Assembly (NCBI GenBank): GCA_949358305.1
Contig: OX442321.1
Location: 6,659,605 to 6,723,604 of the forward strand
Source: Strigamia acuminata
Lineage: Eukaryota; Arthropoda; Chilopoda; Geophilomorpha; Linotaeniidae
Direction of reading: 5' to 3'
DNA length: 64,000 nucleotides
In this document: positions 22,001 to 43,140 of the stretch, piece by piece
Layout: each line of letters starts with the position of its first letter
Numbering within the stretch: position 1 is the stretch's first letter
The notes under the pieces: model-generated
The model's input: only the letters and a program-made list of their open reading frames with translations
Told to the model about the DNA's origin: nothing
Database searches by the model: none
Made by a program: the position numbers and the translations under genes

Positions 22001-24922
22001 AAAAGTCCCGATTTTGAGAAACCCTAGTAATAATAGATTTTCCAAACAATTAATTAGCACTACAGTCGAAACTCGTTATAACGAATCGCAAGGGACCGAA
22101 AAAATCAATTCATTAGAGAGTTTGCGGGATGCATTTTTCCCTTACAGTTAAACACTATACGGTATAAAAATAGTGTAAGGGAAAAATGATAAATTAAGTT
22201 TTTGCGGGCTGCACTTCTCCCTTATCACTACACTATTTCAGCCAACTACTGACAGTTAGTAATTTTGGCCCAAAAAAATTAATTTGGGGACGTAAATGTG
22301 CAAATTTCTGCATAAAATTCCATTATTATGCATATAAAGTATGGTTTTGGGCCTCACGTATCATTCAATCTACATACCTGTTACTGTGATTTGTTTGATC
22401 GGGACAACAAAATAATCGCCATTTGCAATGGGCAAAGCTAACAATACAGTGCGCGACAAAAAGATAGGTGCACCCCATTTTTTCTTCATTTCTTAGCAAT
22501 GCGCGCGTGTTGAGTGTTGAAATTTTAAACAAAGGTACAAAATTATAACAAAATAAACTGCTGAAACAATTGGAGCAATTGAGAAACAAACAAAAAATTT
22601 ATTACAAAAAAATAAAAATAGTGGTGCGACAAAATGATAAGTGCACTACAATCAAACTTCAACCATAAGCAAAATAGTTAAGACAATGAACTTGCATGTA
22701 TAGATGGTGATAAATAGGTGATGTTGGATGAAAACTGTCAAAGCAGATTTTGAAATTGTCCATTTTTAAAGCCACCGCATCACTCTGAACTCCCCGACCC
22801 TTAAATTCAGGAAATATGGAATTTTATTGTAATAATGAATTTCTGAGAACACTTTTTAGACTAATTCGGGGTTCCTAATGCATAATTTCATAATAGTTTT
22901 TAGGTTGGGACTCAATTTTTGTACTAAAACACAACTTGAATGGAAAAGTTGCACATTGACTGGAGCCAAATGACAGAATTTTGCCTTTATAACTTGTGCT
23001 AGGCTAGCAGCAGGCTTAATTTCAAATAGAATACAGGTTTCCTGCTCATCTTGTACTACTTTTATGTGGCTTAAAAATTTACACGATTCAGCACATTAAT
23101 GCACCTAGAACATTCTGTTTTCTTGCTATAATCAAATGGGCAAATTTTTTGATTCTGTGCAAGCGGTGTGCTGAGTCGTGTAAGAAATGAAGAAAAAATG
23201 GGGTGCACCTATCTTTTTGTCGCGCACTGTATAGTGTTCTCAATTTTGATTGGCTGCGCTATATTTTAATTTAGTGTTGAAAACGATACACTAAAGATTT
23301 TTCCCTTACGATATGGCACTAAAATAGTGTATCGTGGAGCAAAATAAGGGAAAAATGCATCCCGCAAACTCTCTATTATCACAATAATTCGTTATATCGA
23401 AATTTTTTAACATGGTGTTTTATGGCCAGCCAACCAAACCAGCCAATTTTAGGTATTCGTTATTCAGAGTTTCGACTGTAGTTGCATTCAAAAACTCTAA
23501 AACGACCGTTTCTAGCCTTTTAATGTATTTCAAGTTTACCCTCGTTTTGGTTAAGCTGTTGAACGCAACTAGTGAAATGTTTTATTCTATTTCGTTTAGG
23601 CAACTTTCCTAGTTTCTCATTTAAGTCCATGAAACTTATCTGCGTAATCTACATCGTATTTGCAACTTTGCTGTGGATTAGTTACACTTCTGTTTTAACT
23701 TCTTTTCTTGCAACACCCAACAACAGAATCCCTTTTACATCACTCGAAGACATGCTTGAAAACACTGATTACTTGCCCGTGGTTGTAAACGGTCGCAGTA
23801 TATTAGAAATATTTGAGGTATTACAGTGATATACCGTATTACCTCACATTAAGCTGCATGCCGGTGTAGTTCAAGTTTTACCGGCATGCCGATAAACCTC
23901 GTTTTTAACTGCATGCCGGTGTAAGCGAAAACAAATTTTTCTAAATGAGAATTCAGCTCAAAAACCCATACAATCATTTTTAGATCTTTTTTTAATGTGA
24001 GGTAATACGGTATCAGTTTCTCTATTGTGTTCAACAGTTTATTTTAATAGAAACCACCACACAAAAATAAGAAAGTGAAAAAAGTTGCAACTCCAGAAGA
24101 AGGGATTGAATCAGTTTATAGAGAAAAAGTAGCAATGCTAGAACCATTCCCAGCCGTGCAACATTTAATTGGTAAAAATTGCAGTTTTACTGTTGCATCT
24201 CGTTTCGTCACCAGGGGATCTATATCATTATTCTATTCCAAACAATTTCAATACACGAAACATTTCAATTGCAAGTAAATAATATTTTTTCCGTTCTGAT
24301 CTTCAAACCGAGAACGATTAACTACAGGACTTCACATCTAGCACAATTTAATTGTTAGACTGTCTTGTGATCGTAGCGCCATCCGGCCAAAACGGCACAA
24401 AATGACGTTATTTTGCGGGCAAATGGCCGACAACTGACATGAAATGTCTGAAAATTATTTATTACATTTTTAGATATTATTTTTAAATCAAACGTTAAGT
24501 AAAATTGAACTCCATTCTAACGTCCGCCAAAAATGTAAATGCGGGATGTCAATTGTCCGCCATTTGCCCGCAAAAGGTTTGAGCATTGGGACAACAGATG
24601 GCGTTTTCTTCGTTTTTGTGCGAGACATCTTAGATTCAAAAAAAAATTTGGATGTGAAATCCTGTATTTAATCGTCCTAGTTCAAACTAACATCAAAAAC
24701 ATCCACTTTTTATTCTATAGAATGCTATTGCTAAACCAAAACGGAATTTTACCACGCGTGTTTACACGATTCTTTCCTCAGATGCCAAGGTGTCCACTAA
24801 ATCCCTTCAATCCCATTTCGTTTGGCCAAACAGTAGGACTTTTCCTATTAATTATGGCTGCAATTTTCATTTCATTAATTTTTGGCCTAATAGAATTAAT
24901 TATTAATAAATCCATCACATAA
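16037..24922 (+). CDS. Ionotropic-receptor-like ligand-gated channel, gene C, with a mutated splice acceptor
   Basis: Third paralogue, stretched by insertions. Exons: 16037-16076, 16151-16219, exon 3 at 16272-16297 or 16284-16297, 18759-18857, 19058-19158, 20829-20916, 20975-21275, 23600-23817, 24051-24274, 24721-24922. The coding parts are open. S1 carries LINGSWTGMINDLTQG and MADITFG; TM1 begins KMWLCIFAISFSV; TM3 lies around VIYIVFATLLWISYTSV; TM4 begins GQTVGLFLLIMAA. The acceptor of the 26-nt exon 3, cag in genes A and B, reads caa here. A ttttttag 12 nt further in could replace it and keep the frame, losing four residues, for a product of about 451 residues. Otherwise the gene is broken. 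An AATAAA lies at 24,931. Confidence 0.75.
16787..17331. mobile_element. TIR element nested in the Tc1-type element
   Basis: The left end tagtgagtttgcggttgcca and the right end tggcaaccgcaaactcacta are inverted repeats, followed inward by the palindromic ttataattatgag blocks. An AT dinucleotide flanks both sides. It interrupts the host element between the left inverted repeat and the transposase remnant. Its terminal motif resembles that of the elements at 22,114 and 29,823 (agagtttgcggg), suggesting related transposition machinery. Non-coding. Confidence 0.8.
17460..18092 (-). pseudogene. Degenerate Tc1-type transposase
   Basis: Reading from about 18,092 on the minus strand gives a Met start followed by a helix-turn-helix-like N-terminus with an in-frame stop soon after. 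From about 17,860 a second stretch continues with WISHDWSKVIFSDESRI, the hallmark around the second catalytic Asp of Tc1 transposases (DDE family). The frame is lost again near 17,519. Several stops and frameshifts show it is inactive. The normal enzyme cuts and joins DNA at TA sites. Confidence 0.75.
19246..20640. repeat. Repeat-derived filler in intron 5 of gene C
   Basis: Contains a hairpin (gggaaggcactaataag / cttattagtgccttcccc) at about 19,263-19,308. The block tctgagaatttgatgaagacccactcagtgcactt at about 19,964 recurs in similar form near 36,920. A (GACA)n run lies at 20,516-20,548. No coding sequence is supported. The 80-bp palindrome at 20,284 is listed separately. Confidence 0.55.
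20284..20363. repeat. 80-bp palindrome containing TGACGTCA-type sites
   Basis: The 29-base arms 20,284-20,312 and 20,335-20,363 are exact reverse complements, starting tattccatgaaaattacgg and running into gaaatgacgtc. The 22-base centre is made of alternating gacgtc and gtcatgat units. A full CRE-like TGACGTCA lies in the right arm near the centre. Could form a long cruciform; it may be the core of a transposable element. Confidence 0.85.
21284..22026. mobile_element. hAT-like non-autonomous element, agggtttctc ends
   Basis: The ends read tagggtttctc and, inverted, gagaaaccct(a). Perfect 8-bp direct repeats gtaataat flank it (21,276-21,283 and 22,027-22,034), the target duplication size of hAT transposases. 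It sits immediately after the donor of exon 7 of gene C, so the donor GT lies inside the duplicated target. Internal sequence contains many accgg/ccggt motifs and attgattttttaac-type repeats (21,470-21,730). No transposase. Confidence 0.85.
22114..23375. mobile_element. TIR element, tagagagtttgcgggatgca family, copy 1
   Basis: Terminal inverted repeats tagagagtttgcgggatgca and tgcatcccgcaaactctcta. Subterminal blocks with ttttcccttac and cactat repeat in both orientations. Copy 2 lies at 29,823-30,318 in the phosphatase gene in the other orientation and lacks the nested insertion at 22,447. Confidence 0.85.
22447..23229. mobile_element. Innermost TIR element, cagtgcgcgacaaaaagata ends
   Basis: About 45-bp inverted repeats start cagtgcgcgacaaaaagata on the left and end tatctttttgtcgcgcactg on the right, with TA flanks (22,445-22,446 and 23,230-23,231). 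Copy 2 of the host element at 29,823-30,318 shows the corresponding site without insertion. Mariner/Tc1-type target, 783 bp, no intact transposase seen. Confidence 0.88.
23479..23571. mobile_element. Small TIR element abutting the outer element
   Basis: Ends tagttgcattcaaaaa and ttgaacgcaacta form imperfect inverted repeats, similar to the tagctgcattcaaaaatt family at 13,117. It begins on the same TA that closes the previous element, just upstream of the exon 8 acceptor of gene C. Confidence 0.5.
23832..24012. mobile_element. MITE with taccgtattacctcacatta ends, 181 bp
   Basis: A 20-base perfect inverted repeat (taccgtattacctcacatta / taatgtgaggtaatacggta) bounds it. Internal gcatgccggtgta motifs repeat in both directions. 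It lies in intron 8 of gene C. Related ends occur at 31,696 and 39,318. Confidence 0.85.
24309..24680. mobile_element. TIR element, second copy of the 12,557 family
   Basis: Ends contain gaacgattaactacaggactt and, inverted, gaaatcctgtatttaatcgt. Direct repeats ttcaaac flank it (24,302-24,308 and 24,681-24,687), indicating a 7-8 bp target duplication. It lies in the last intron of gene C, at a different intron from its relative in gene B, so the insertions are independent. Confidence 0.8.
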
Positions 24923-24936
24923 AATGTACAAATAAA

Positions 24937-25333
24937 AGCACCTTTATAACCACAAAATCAAAAAATAAAATAAAACTCAACTCTAAATCCTCAAAAACGA
25001 TTCAAAACCTTAAATTCCAACCACCTCGGAGCATCTAATGTATCCCAAACGCCTTCAACCGAGCAACACACGAATCAAATTCTTATCAAAAAGGGGCGTG
25101 GTTTTCCTTCCAGCTTGAACTTCAGCCTCTCGAAGGTAATGCCTGCTTTTTATCTCAGTTCCGGTTTTAATTATCCGTCGAGCAAAAGGAAGCAAAGTCG
25201 TCGTCATTCTTCTGAAGGAAATGAACTCAATGTGCATTTTTTCAAACGCCAGAAAACGTGCGAGATGAACTCGAGTGTGTAGATTTACAACCTGCTCGTA
25301 TTACCACAGTGGAAACTCAAGAACACCGTCCAT
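24937..25333 (+). promoter_or_regulatory. Intergenic region and probable promoter of the phosphatase gene
   Basis: Lies between the receptor array and the phosphatase start codon, both on the + strand. No exon is seen, so transcription start and 5' untranslated region should fall here. No TATA box or other motif could be assigned with confidence. Confidence 0.35.
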
Positions 25334-36094
<10,761 letters not shown>

Positions 36095-36273
36095 TGTGAA
36101 CCGAACGAGTATCTAGTCAAATTTAATTGTAAATAATTTTAATACTAAAAACTTATTAAAAAATAACATGCTTTTGAAATTTTTGTTTAACATTGACTGC
36201 ATCCAAACACTCAGTTAATCCTTCTAATTACAATTCCGATGAGTAAAAAACACGAACAAAGTGTAAACCTAAC

Positions 36274-36450
36274 TTACCAACTTTTCCCATTGGACGTCTC
36301 TTTACTTTTCATTTTATCTGGATTAATCTCACCCATCGAAGGTATACGCGTATAGACTGAAATAAAATGAACATTAATCAATATTTTGTGTCGTTTATTA
36401 TTGATGATCGGTGTTTACCGTGCGGATGAATGCCTATTCGATCACGTAAC
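36274..36450 (-). CDS. Possible 3' end of an unidentified minus-strand gene
   Basis: Two minus-strand segments join with matching phase. One lies above 36,419 and ends RDRIGIHPH before a gtaaac donor; the other runs 36,356 to 36,274, starts after ttatttcag, and encodes VYTRIPSMGEINPDKMKSKE...GKSW followed by TAA. It would converge tail-to-tail on the phosphatase gene. The upstream limit is unclear because repeat sequence starts near 36,455. I do not recognise the protein and the call rests only on splice signals and a protein-like composition. Confidence 0.3.
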
Positions 36451-36454
36451 AAAC

Positions 36455-37000
36455 GTCAAACAGCCATAACGAGTGAGTTTCAATTTTGGCGACATAATGG
36501 GCTATTGCTAAGAGATATTCGAGAAACGAAAACTATGTTCTGTGCGAGTCGACATGTCTATTCTCAGTTCATTTTTTTAAAGCAAAACATTCGACTATTC
36601 CTTCCTTTTCTTTCCGCTACGTTGAGACATTTTGAGGGTGAAAAATTCTTCGCTTTCCGTTTCGTCTCATGTCAATCGCCTCTTGCCATGACGCGCGGCT
36701 CTTATCACAGTTGGCCACTCACATTGCTCTATTTATCTTGGACAACAGTGGCGCCAAACTTGATTTTTGCGTGTGAAAAAATGCGGTTTTTCATCTACAT
36801 GTCGCTAAAGGTTGCAGATATGAATATTTCAAATGCCGGAATCGAATTTTTAATTTTTTCCGGTCGAGTAGACTTGTTTACCCGGCCATTTATGAGCATT
36901 TGCGACATATTGTTTCATTTGAGAATTTGATGCAAACCCACTCACCTCAGTGCACTTGACCTTTAATATCACATTAATGCAGATGTATAAAATAGCATAA
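36455..37000. repeat. Repeat-like block related to 19,730-20,010
   Basis: Contains acgtcaaac near its start and, near its end, gagaatttgatgcaaacccactcacctcagtgcactt. Related segments border the region 19,730-20,010. The long open frame on the + strand here shows no recognisable family and is treated as chance. Confidence 0.45.
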
Positions 37001-37732
37001 CCAGAGAATACATTACATAAAACATTGGTTTTATGTATTTAAACTAATTTCCTTGTAAGCTCAGTCAAAATCTACCCCCATAATGTACAATAACGAACTC
37101 TGGTGGTGATATTAACATTTATTATAGTCACAAAGAAAAATTAAATTCGGAGTTTTAGCTTATATTTTTTTCAGTTGGAATTAATGAAATGTTTTAGTTT
37201 GTCACGTTACGCACGTTTTAGCCTGAAAACACAATTTTTCGACAACTTTAATCTGGAAAATGAAGAGAAAATTAGTTTTTTGTTATTTTTTGTCATTTTG
37301 CCAGCCATTTTTTAACTAAATTCAACCATTTGGCTGTGAGAAGTCAGTTTAATTGCTTTAAAAACATTATTTTCGCATTTATCACTGATTTGTAATAACC
37401 ATGCTGAATTATTCACTTATTTACGTATTTTCATTCATTTTTTCTTGTTAATTTAAGTTTTAAAAAGAAAATATGACGAGCATGGCGTTTGTCTTGCTGT
37501 TTGCCTCACTCTGCCTTTTTGAAATCGACTTGTGTCAATGAAATGTGTTCAAACTATTATAAACTATTATAAACTAAGAGAATTTTCAAAAAACAAAAGT
37601 TTTTCTTTATGCCGAATTTCACAAATACAATTATCAGATAATTAATTACTCAATACCAAATTTCGCGAACAAAATTACTCATTAAATCTTATGACAAAAC
37701 GCATGGGAAATTCAATTCGTTTCCACCTGAGA
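37001..37732. other. No gene seen
   Basis: AT-rich DNA without supported features. Confidence 0.4.
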
Positions 37733-37932
37733 CAGTGGCAGATCTAGCACCCGGCTCCGGGTCCCCAAATTCTAGGGGGCCCCCGAGACTTTGGGCCATG
37801 TGCTAAAAAAAAAAAAAAAAAAAAAAAAAAAGGTCGCTAAAAAAGAAAAAAAGGTCGCTATTAAAAATTTTGAGAAAGGGGCCCCGAGAAAACCTCAAGC
37901 CCCGGACCCCCGAAAAGTTAGATCCGCCCCTG
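37733..37932. mobile_element. MITE with cagtggcagatctagca / agatccgcccctg ends
   Basis: Imperfect terminal inverted repeats cagtggcagatct and agatccgcccctg bound about 200 bp. Inside are GC-rich opposed blocks (ctccgggtcccc / ggggcccc) and a poly-A run at 37,805-37,830. Ends of this kind are common on hAT-derived MITEs. Confidence 0.65.
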
Positions 37933-38627
37933 ACCAGAGAACTGACACACTTATAACAATAATTATAAATAACAATAATTAATAACAAAAACATTCACAA
38001 AGTCTCTAGACATTTTAATTTTATAAAAAATACAAAATAAATCCGACACTACGTATATCACGTGTGTATTTTTAATTATTTTTATGTCTGATTTGATCTC
38101 CAAAACCAGAAACGTAACACAAATAAAAACTTTAATAATTAATTATTTTCTTACCACCTAATGCTGTTAGCATGTAAAAACTGATTTAAAATTGACTAAA
38201 CACTTTGTGAACACCCTCTACAATATAATTAACAAACAGCAAATTAACACTAGGTGCATTCAATTCTTCTTATTAATTTAAATAATTGTCATGTGTTCCA
38301 TCATAAGTGGCTTATTGCAAGCAAAGAAAAGGAGATGAGACTTATCCTTTTACGAATTGAATGCACCCAAACTCAATATAACAATAATAAATTAAACATT
38401 CAAAGTATGGTAAATGCAGCCTGCTAATATCATCAATACAATAATAGCCAATTTGTATCATATATTACCTATTTCAATTAATTTAAAAGAAATTTCAAAA
38501 CCAATAAAGAAAGCAACTATAATTATGCGATTGCACTTAATTGTCAAAAACAAAAACAAAATTGTAAATATCTAAACCAAGAGAAAGACTGCACCACACA
38601 CTGCTCAATACATGGTAATCACCTAGC
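37933..38627. other. No gene seen
   Basis: AT-rich DNA without supported features. Confidence 0.4.
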
Positions 38628-38930
38628 TTTGCCTAACACCTTGCCTGACTCTTTATACACCTTTCTGACCACTTCCAACACCTTTCCAACCACTTCCAAC
38701 ACCTTTCCAACCACTCAACACCTTTCTGACCACTTCCAACACCTTTCTGATCACTTCCAACACCTTTCTGACCACTTCCAACACCTTTCCAACCACTTCC
38801 AACACCTTTCCAACCACTTAACACCTTTCTGACCACTTCTAACACCTTTCTGACCACTTCCAACACCTTTCTGACCACTTCCAACATCTTTCTGACCACT
38901 TCCAACCCCTTTTTGACCACTTCCACCCTA
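38628..38930. repeat. 21-bp minisatellite
   Basis: Tandem copies of cacctttctgaccacttccaa with variants (cctttccaaccacttccaac). Open frames through it are repeat artefacts. Confidence 0.9.
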
Positions 38931-39317
38931 CTTTCTATTTTATCCCGTCATTTCCCACTTCTTGTTATGTATCTTATCCATGTTTGACCCAATTTTTACA
39001 TCTGTAGCAAAGCCAGGTCACTACATGTGCAGAGCAGTGTGAAATCGTATGTCTAATCTGTCCCACCTGTAAAATGGTGCGAAATAGATAACAAAACAAT
39101 CTGGATCTGACATAAAAACAAGAACTAACACCAGACAAAGGACAATTAACTGCTCCCATCATTACAGCTGCTATCGATTAAATTTAAAGTATGAAATTAA
39201 ATTTTTGCAATGTATTAACAACTTTAAATTAAATTTTGATAGCATACGTTGAGTATACAGTATAATAAATTAGAATAACAGATTTCTTTACGATAAATAC
39301 AAAAACTAAACAATAAT

Positions 39318-39575
39318 TACCGTATTTTACCGAGTAAGAGCCGCGGCTCTTATTCAAAACTGCCACTTTCAGCCGCAGCTATTAATCGAGTGCGGCTCTT
39401 ATTTTGAATAGTGGCCGGTTTTTCAATGTTACGTTCATTGAACGTTCATTATGTATGCTGTAGCCGCGGCTCTTATTCGAGGGCGGCTCTTATATCAAAT
39501 CGGCTCGCTCGGCCGCGGCTACTATTCGAGAGCGGCTACAATTCGAGGGCGACTCTTATTCGGTAAAATATGGTA
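39318..39575. mobile_element. MITE with taccgtattttaccgagtaa ends
   Basis: The left end taccgtattttaccgagtaagagccgcgg and the inverted right end ...cttattcggtaaaatatggta match imperfectly. Internal gagccgcggctcttattc motifs repeat in both directions. A related fragment aagagccgcagcttttaat lies at 6,845 in intron 5 of receptor gene A. Confidence 0.75.
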
Positions 39576-39884
39576 ATTGCAGTTATGCTGCGATATTAAT
39601 AAGTCACAAGAACAGTTCTAAAATGTTTGTTCAGATAGCGAGTGAAATAAAACTTATAATTTGTAGCATCTGGAAAACACAATCGCAGGTTGTAGCTACG
39701 AATGCTTCAAATCAACAAACCAAGCATTGTATTTGTCATCTCCTAAGTGATGGTTTTAGAACGCAAACCAACATCTAATAACAATTCGGCAAAAAGATCT
39801 AACAGAAAAATAAAATGGTTAATAACATAGCACATCACAATAACAATTGCTTAATACTCACTTTTTTCATTGATTCCTTCACGA

Positions 39885-40160
39885 AATGCATCGTTTGCAG
39901 AGGTCCTAGTCGACGCTCGTCTCCGTCGTCGCTCGTCTCCGTCGTCGCTCGTCTCTGGTTCAGTCCCCGTCGTCGCTCGTCTCTGGTTCAGTCCCCGTCG
40001 TCGCTCGTCTTCGTCCCCGTCTGTCATTGTCATCACTCGTCTCCGTTTCTGTCTTTCCCCGTCGTCGCTCGTTTCCGTCTCTGTCTGTGGCCCTGTCGTC
40101 ACTCGTCTCTGTCTGTGGCCCTGTCGTCACTCGTCTCTGTCTCTGCTCCGTCATCACTGG
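39885..40160. repeat. cgtcgtcgctcgtctccgt minisatellite
   Basis: Repeats of about 18-30 bp built from gtcgtcgctcgtctc and variants. The long open frames on both strands come from the repeat and are not treated as genes. Confidence 0.85.
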
Positions 40161-40169
40161 TCCTCATTG

Positions 40170-40700
40170 CTGACTTCTTGGGTTGCCTGGAAGCTGGAAA
40201 AAAACCCCCCTCTAAACATCCCACCTCTTGGCATATCCGAGTTGAGGAGGAGAAACGCCTCCTCAGGAGGGGGGACACCTCCTTGAAGAGAAAGGAAATG
40301 CCACGAGAACTCCTAACCACGCATCCTCCTACCTTTCGACGTCTTCGCAACCCGCACAACACAACACTCGTTGCACAAAACAACACTCGTTGCACAACAC
40401 AACACTCGTAGCACAACACAACACTTGCAGCACCACTTGTTGATCATAAATCTTCTGCCAAATAAGCACTGGCCACAAACACTTATCACAAGATGCACCA
40501 CACACAAACACACAATTGTCAGTGATGGCTTCAGAGATGACTGGTTTCAGGTTGCCTGATGACCTGCAAGAAAGCCCCACCCGACACATTTGCCATGACC
40601 GAGTTGAGGAGGAGAAACGCCTCCTCAGCAGGCGGGAAAGACCGCCTTGAAGAAAGGAAATGGCAAATGAATTGGACAAACACAAACCCTACCGTGCGAG
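40170..40700. repeat. Repeat block with GGAGG/CCTCC hairpins, two units
   Basis: Units at about 40,180-40,315 and 40,545-40,655 each carry a gaggaggagaaacgcctcctc palindrome beside a ggttgcct segment. Between them is a short tandem array of acaacactcgttgcacaa type (40,355-40,425). Related hairpins occur at 50,760-50,800 and 55,495-55,540. Confidence 0.7.
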
Positions 40701-40856
40701 CCGATCTTCGCAACCTGAACCAGTGATGATCCCAACATCAAAACGCACCGTCGTTCGTCGTCCGTTGAACTGCTCATCTGCAAGTCCTGCGCACGCCTCC
40801 ATCATCTCTTCGTTGACCCGCTCGCGAAATGTTTTGGCGGTTAGTTGCGTGGCAAC

Positions 40857-42380
40857 CTGTAGGTTCGTTAAGCATGCGCACAAACGCTTGTTGGTTTTGG
40901 TTGATGAGTTGAACCAACTGCGGATTGCTTTGTCCAATTTGTTGGAGTACGGCGTTGAGTAGCTGAGGGTTTTGCTGGATTACTTGACGCATCTGTTGGA
41001 ATTGTGGCTGGTTTCGCACAAATGCCAATGGATCTTTACCAGCTGTCGAAAAGAGAAAAAAAATTGGTAAAAATTCAAACAAATAAATAAAATGTACCAT
41101 ATGCAAAATTAATCGATTTTGGCTTAAAATTAGGTTAAGAAATTTATTTTATTCGTGTTTTGTAGTTTAATTTTGGCTAATAATCGATAATCAATTAACG
41201 ATAGATAAAATATTGTTTTTTTGGAGCAAATTTGAACCTTGATGTCAAAATTATCAACAAAACGAATACAATCAGCAATTTTCAACCGTTCTTCGTTTTG
41301 TGGCAAATTATCAACCAAAATCTATAAAAACAAACGAAATAACTGATTTTATGAATTTTTTGGTGACAAATTTCAACGAAAAGTCGAAATTATTCAATAA
41401 AACAAATAAAATTAGTCATTTTCAACCGCTTTTCTTCGTTTTGTGGCAAATTATCAACCAAAATCTATAAAAACAAGCGAAATAACTGATTTTATGAATA
41501 TTTTGGTGACAAATTTCAATGGAAAGTCAAAATTATTCAGTAAAACAAATAAAATCAGCCATTTTCAACCGCTTTTCTTCGTTTTGTGCCAAATTATCAA
41601 CCAAAATCTATAAAAACAAGCAAAATAACTGGTTTGATGAGAATTTTTGGGGACAAATTTGAGCAAAAAGTCGAAATTATTCAATAAAACAAATACAATC
41701 AGCAATTTTCAACCGTTCTTCGTTTTGTGCCAAATTATCAACCAAAGTCCATAAAAACCAAGCGCAATAACTGATTTTATAAATTTTTGGGTGACAAATT
41801 TCAACAGAAAATCGAAATTATTCAATAAAACAAATAAAATCAGCCATTTTCAACCGCTTTTCTTCGTTTTGTGCCAAATTATCAACCAAAATCTATAAAA
41901 ACAAGCAAAATTACTGATTCTATACATTTTTTGGACAAATTTGAACGAAAAACACAAATAAAATCAGCCAATTTCAACCGTTCTGACAGCAAACATCAAC
42001 CAAAATCCATTAAAATGTCTAGCTTACCTATGCAACTCGTAGCAAACTCGGTTTGATTCGAGCCAGAGCTTGATGTGTTTGAAGAATTAATCGCATTCGC
42101 TGCGGGTGCTGGAGCTTCTTCCAGAAGTGACGGTGGAATTCCCTACAAATTAAAGGCAAATTAAATGACAAATTCTTTGGGGTTAAATTCGATAGATCAA
42201 GTCGTACGGTCAGCAAATACTCGATCGCTCTGCCGGGATTATTGAAACTAGCTCTAAGTGCTCGTTCTACGAGCTCCCGATCGTAGCCCATGTCCACAAT
42301 CTGTTGGACCTTTTGTTGGTATTCCTCGCCCATCAATAACTGCGATTCTGCTTCCAATAAACTACTTGCTGATAATTCTG
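40857..42380 (-). CDS. RAD23-like protein, partial (UBA1 and XPC-binding domain only)
   Basis: RAD23 proteins bring ubiquitinated substrates to the proteasome and stabilise XPC in nucleotide-excision repair. Three phase-matched minus-strand exons remain. Exon 42380-42208 holds UBA1, with [19 protein letters not shown] and [18 protein letters not shown]. Exon 42142-42028 is the [16 protein letters not shown] linker. Exon 41042-40857 holds the XPC-binding (STI1-like) domain, [20 protein letters not shown] through [15 protein letters not shown]. The N-terminal ubiquitin-like domain and the C-terminal UBA2 are not found nearby; repeats begin right after the last exon. It may be a fragment, or its other exons may lie in long introns I could not read. 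Two worse copies lie at 44.4 and 57.7 kb. Confidence 0.7.
41130..42020. repeat. Intronic tandem repeat of about 120-150 bp in the RAD23-like gene
   Basis: Six or so copies of a unit containing caaattatcaaccaaaatct, aataactgattttatgaa and ttcaaccgcttttcttcgtt. It fills the intron between the linker and XPC-binding exons. Confidence 0.85.
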
Positions 42381-42699
42381 CTGAATAGAATGGCAAAATA
42401 AAAATAAAAAATTAAAATGATAAACTGGGTAAAAAGGATCAAAACCAACTCACCAAAAGCATGCCGTCCATCATTTCATGTCAATGTTCCTCCTATTGTC
42501 CCGCATTGTTATACTGAAGTGTTTTTCCGCCATGCCATGTCCGTTAAATTAAATTAAGACCCAAATTGGATAATTTTTTTATGTAAACAAAAATAATAAG
42601 AACAATTCAATATAATAAATGTAATCGTAAATAACACTCAATGCACAATAAAAAAAATAACCAAATTAATATTAATGGCGGAACTAAACTATAAAATCT

Positions 42700-43140
42700 T
42701 TGAATCAGTTTTTACCGAATTTTATCAGTTTTAACCGAATTTTATCAGTTTTAACCGAATTTTATCAGTATTTACCGAATTTTATCAGTATTTACCGATA
42801 TTTATCAGTTTTTACCGAATTGTATCAGTTTATGCCGAATTGTATCAGTTTATGCCGAATTGTATCAGTTTATGCCGAATTTTATCAGTTTATGCCGAAT
42901 TGTATCAGTTTTTGCCGAATTATATCAGCTTTTACCGAATTGAATCAGCTTATACCGAATTGTATCAGCTTATACCGAATTGAATCAACTTTTACCGAAT
43001 TGTATCAGCTTATACCGAATTTTATCAGTTTTAACCGAATTTTATCAGTATTTACCGAATTCTATCAGTTTTAACCGAATTTTATCAGTTTTTACCGAAT
43101 TTTATCAGTTTTGACCGAATTTTATCAGTTTTTACTGACT
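42700..43140. repeat. 20-bp minisatellite accgaattttatcagttttt
   Basis: More than 20 tandem units with sub-variants (tatgccgaattgtatcagtt, agcttataccgaattg). Coding-like frames here are artefacts. Confidence 0.95.

Larger units (their letters stand above)
22063..23478. mobile_element. Outer TIR element (cagtcgaaactcgttata ends) holding two nested elements
   Basis: Left end cagtcgaaactcgttataac and right end attcgttattcagagtttcgactg are inverted repeats bounded by TA on both sides (22,061-22,062 and 23,479-23,480). This is a Tc1-type TA duplication pattern. After removing the nested insertion at 22,114-23,375 only about 150 bp remain, so the original was a tiny MITE. Confidence 0.7.

Noticed and set aside
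36430-36930. 166-codon plus-strand frame
   Set aside because: No family resemblance, and the region matches repeat sequence also found near 19.7-20.0 kb.
37803-37994. Lys- or Phe-rich frames around a poly-A run
   Set aside because: They come from the A-rich interior of a MITE.
39815-40420. Frames of 100-200 codons on both strands
   Set aside because: They are rich in Arg/Ser or Thr/Asp/Glu because of the cgtcgtcgctcgtctc array and show no family features.
42700-43074. 124-codon frame rich in Phe/Ile/Ser/Tyr
   Set aside because: Direct translation of the 20-bp accgaattttatcagttttt array.
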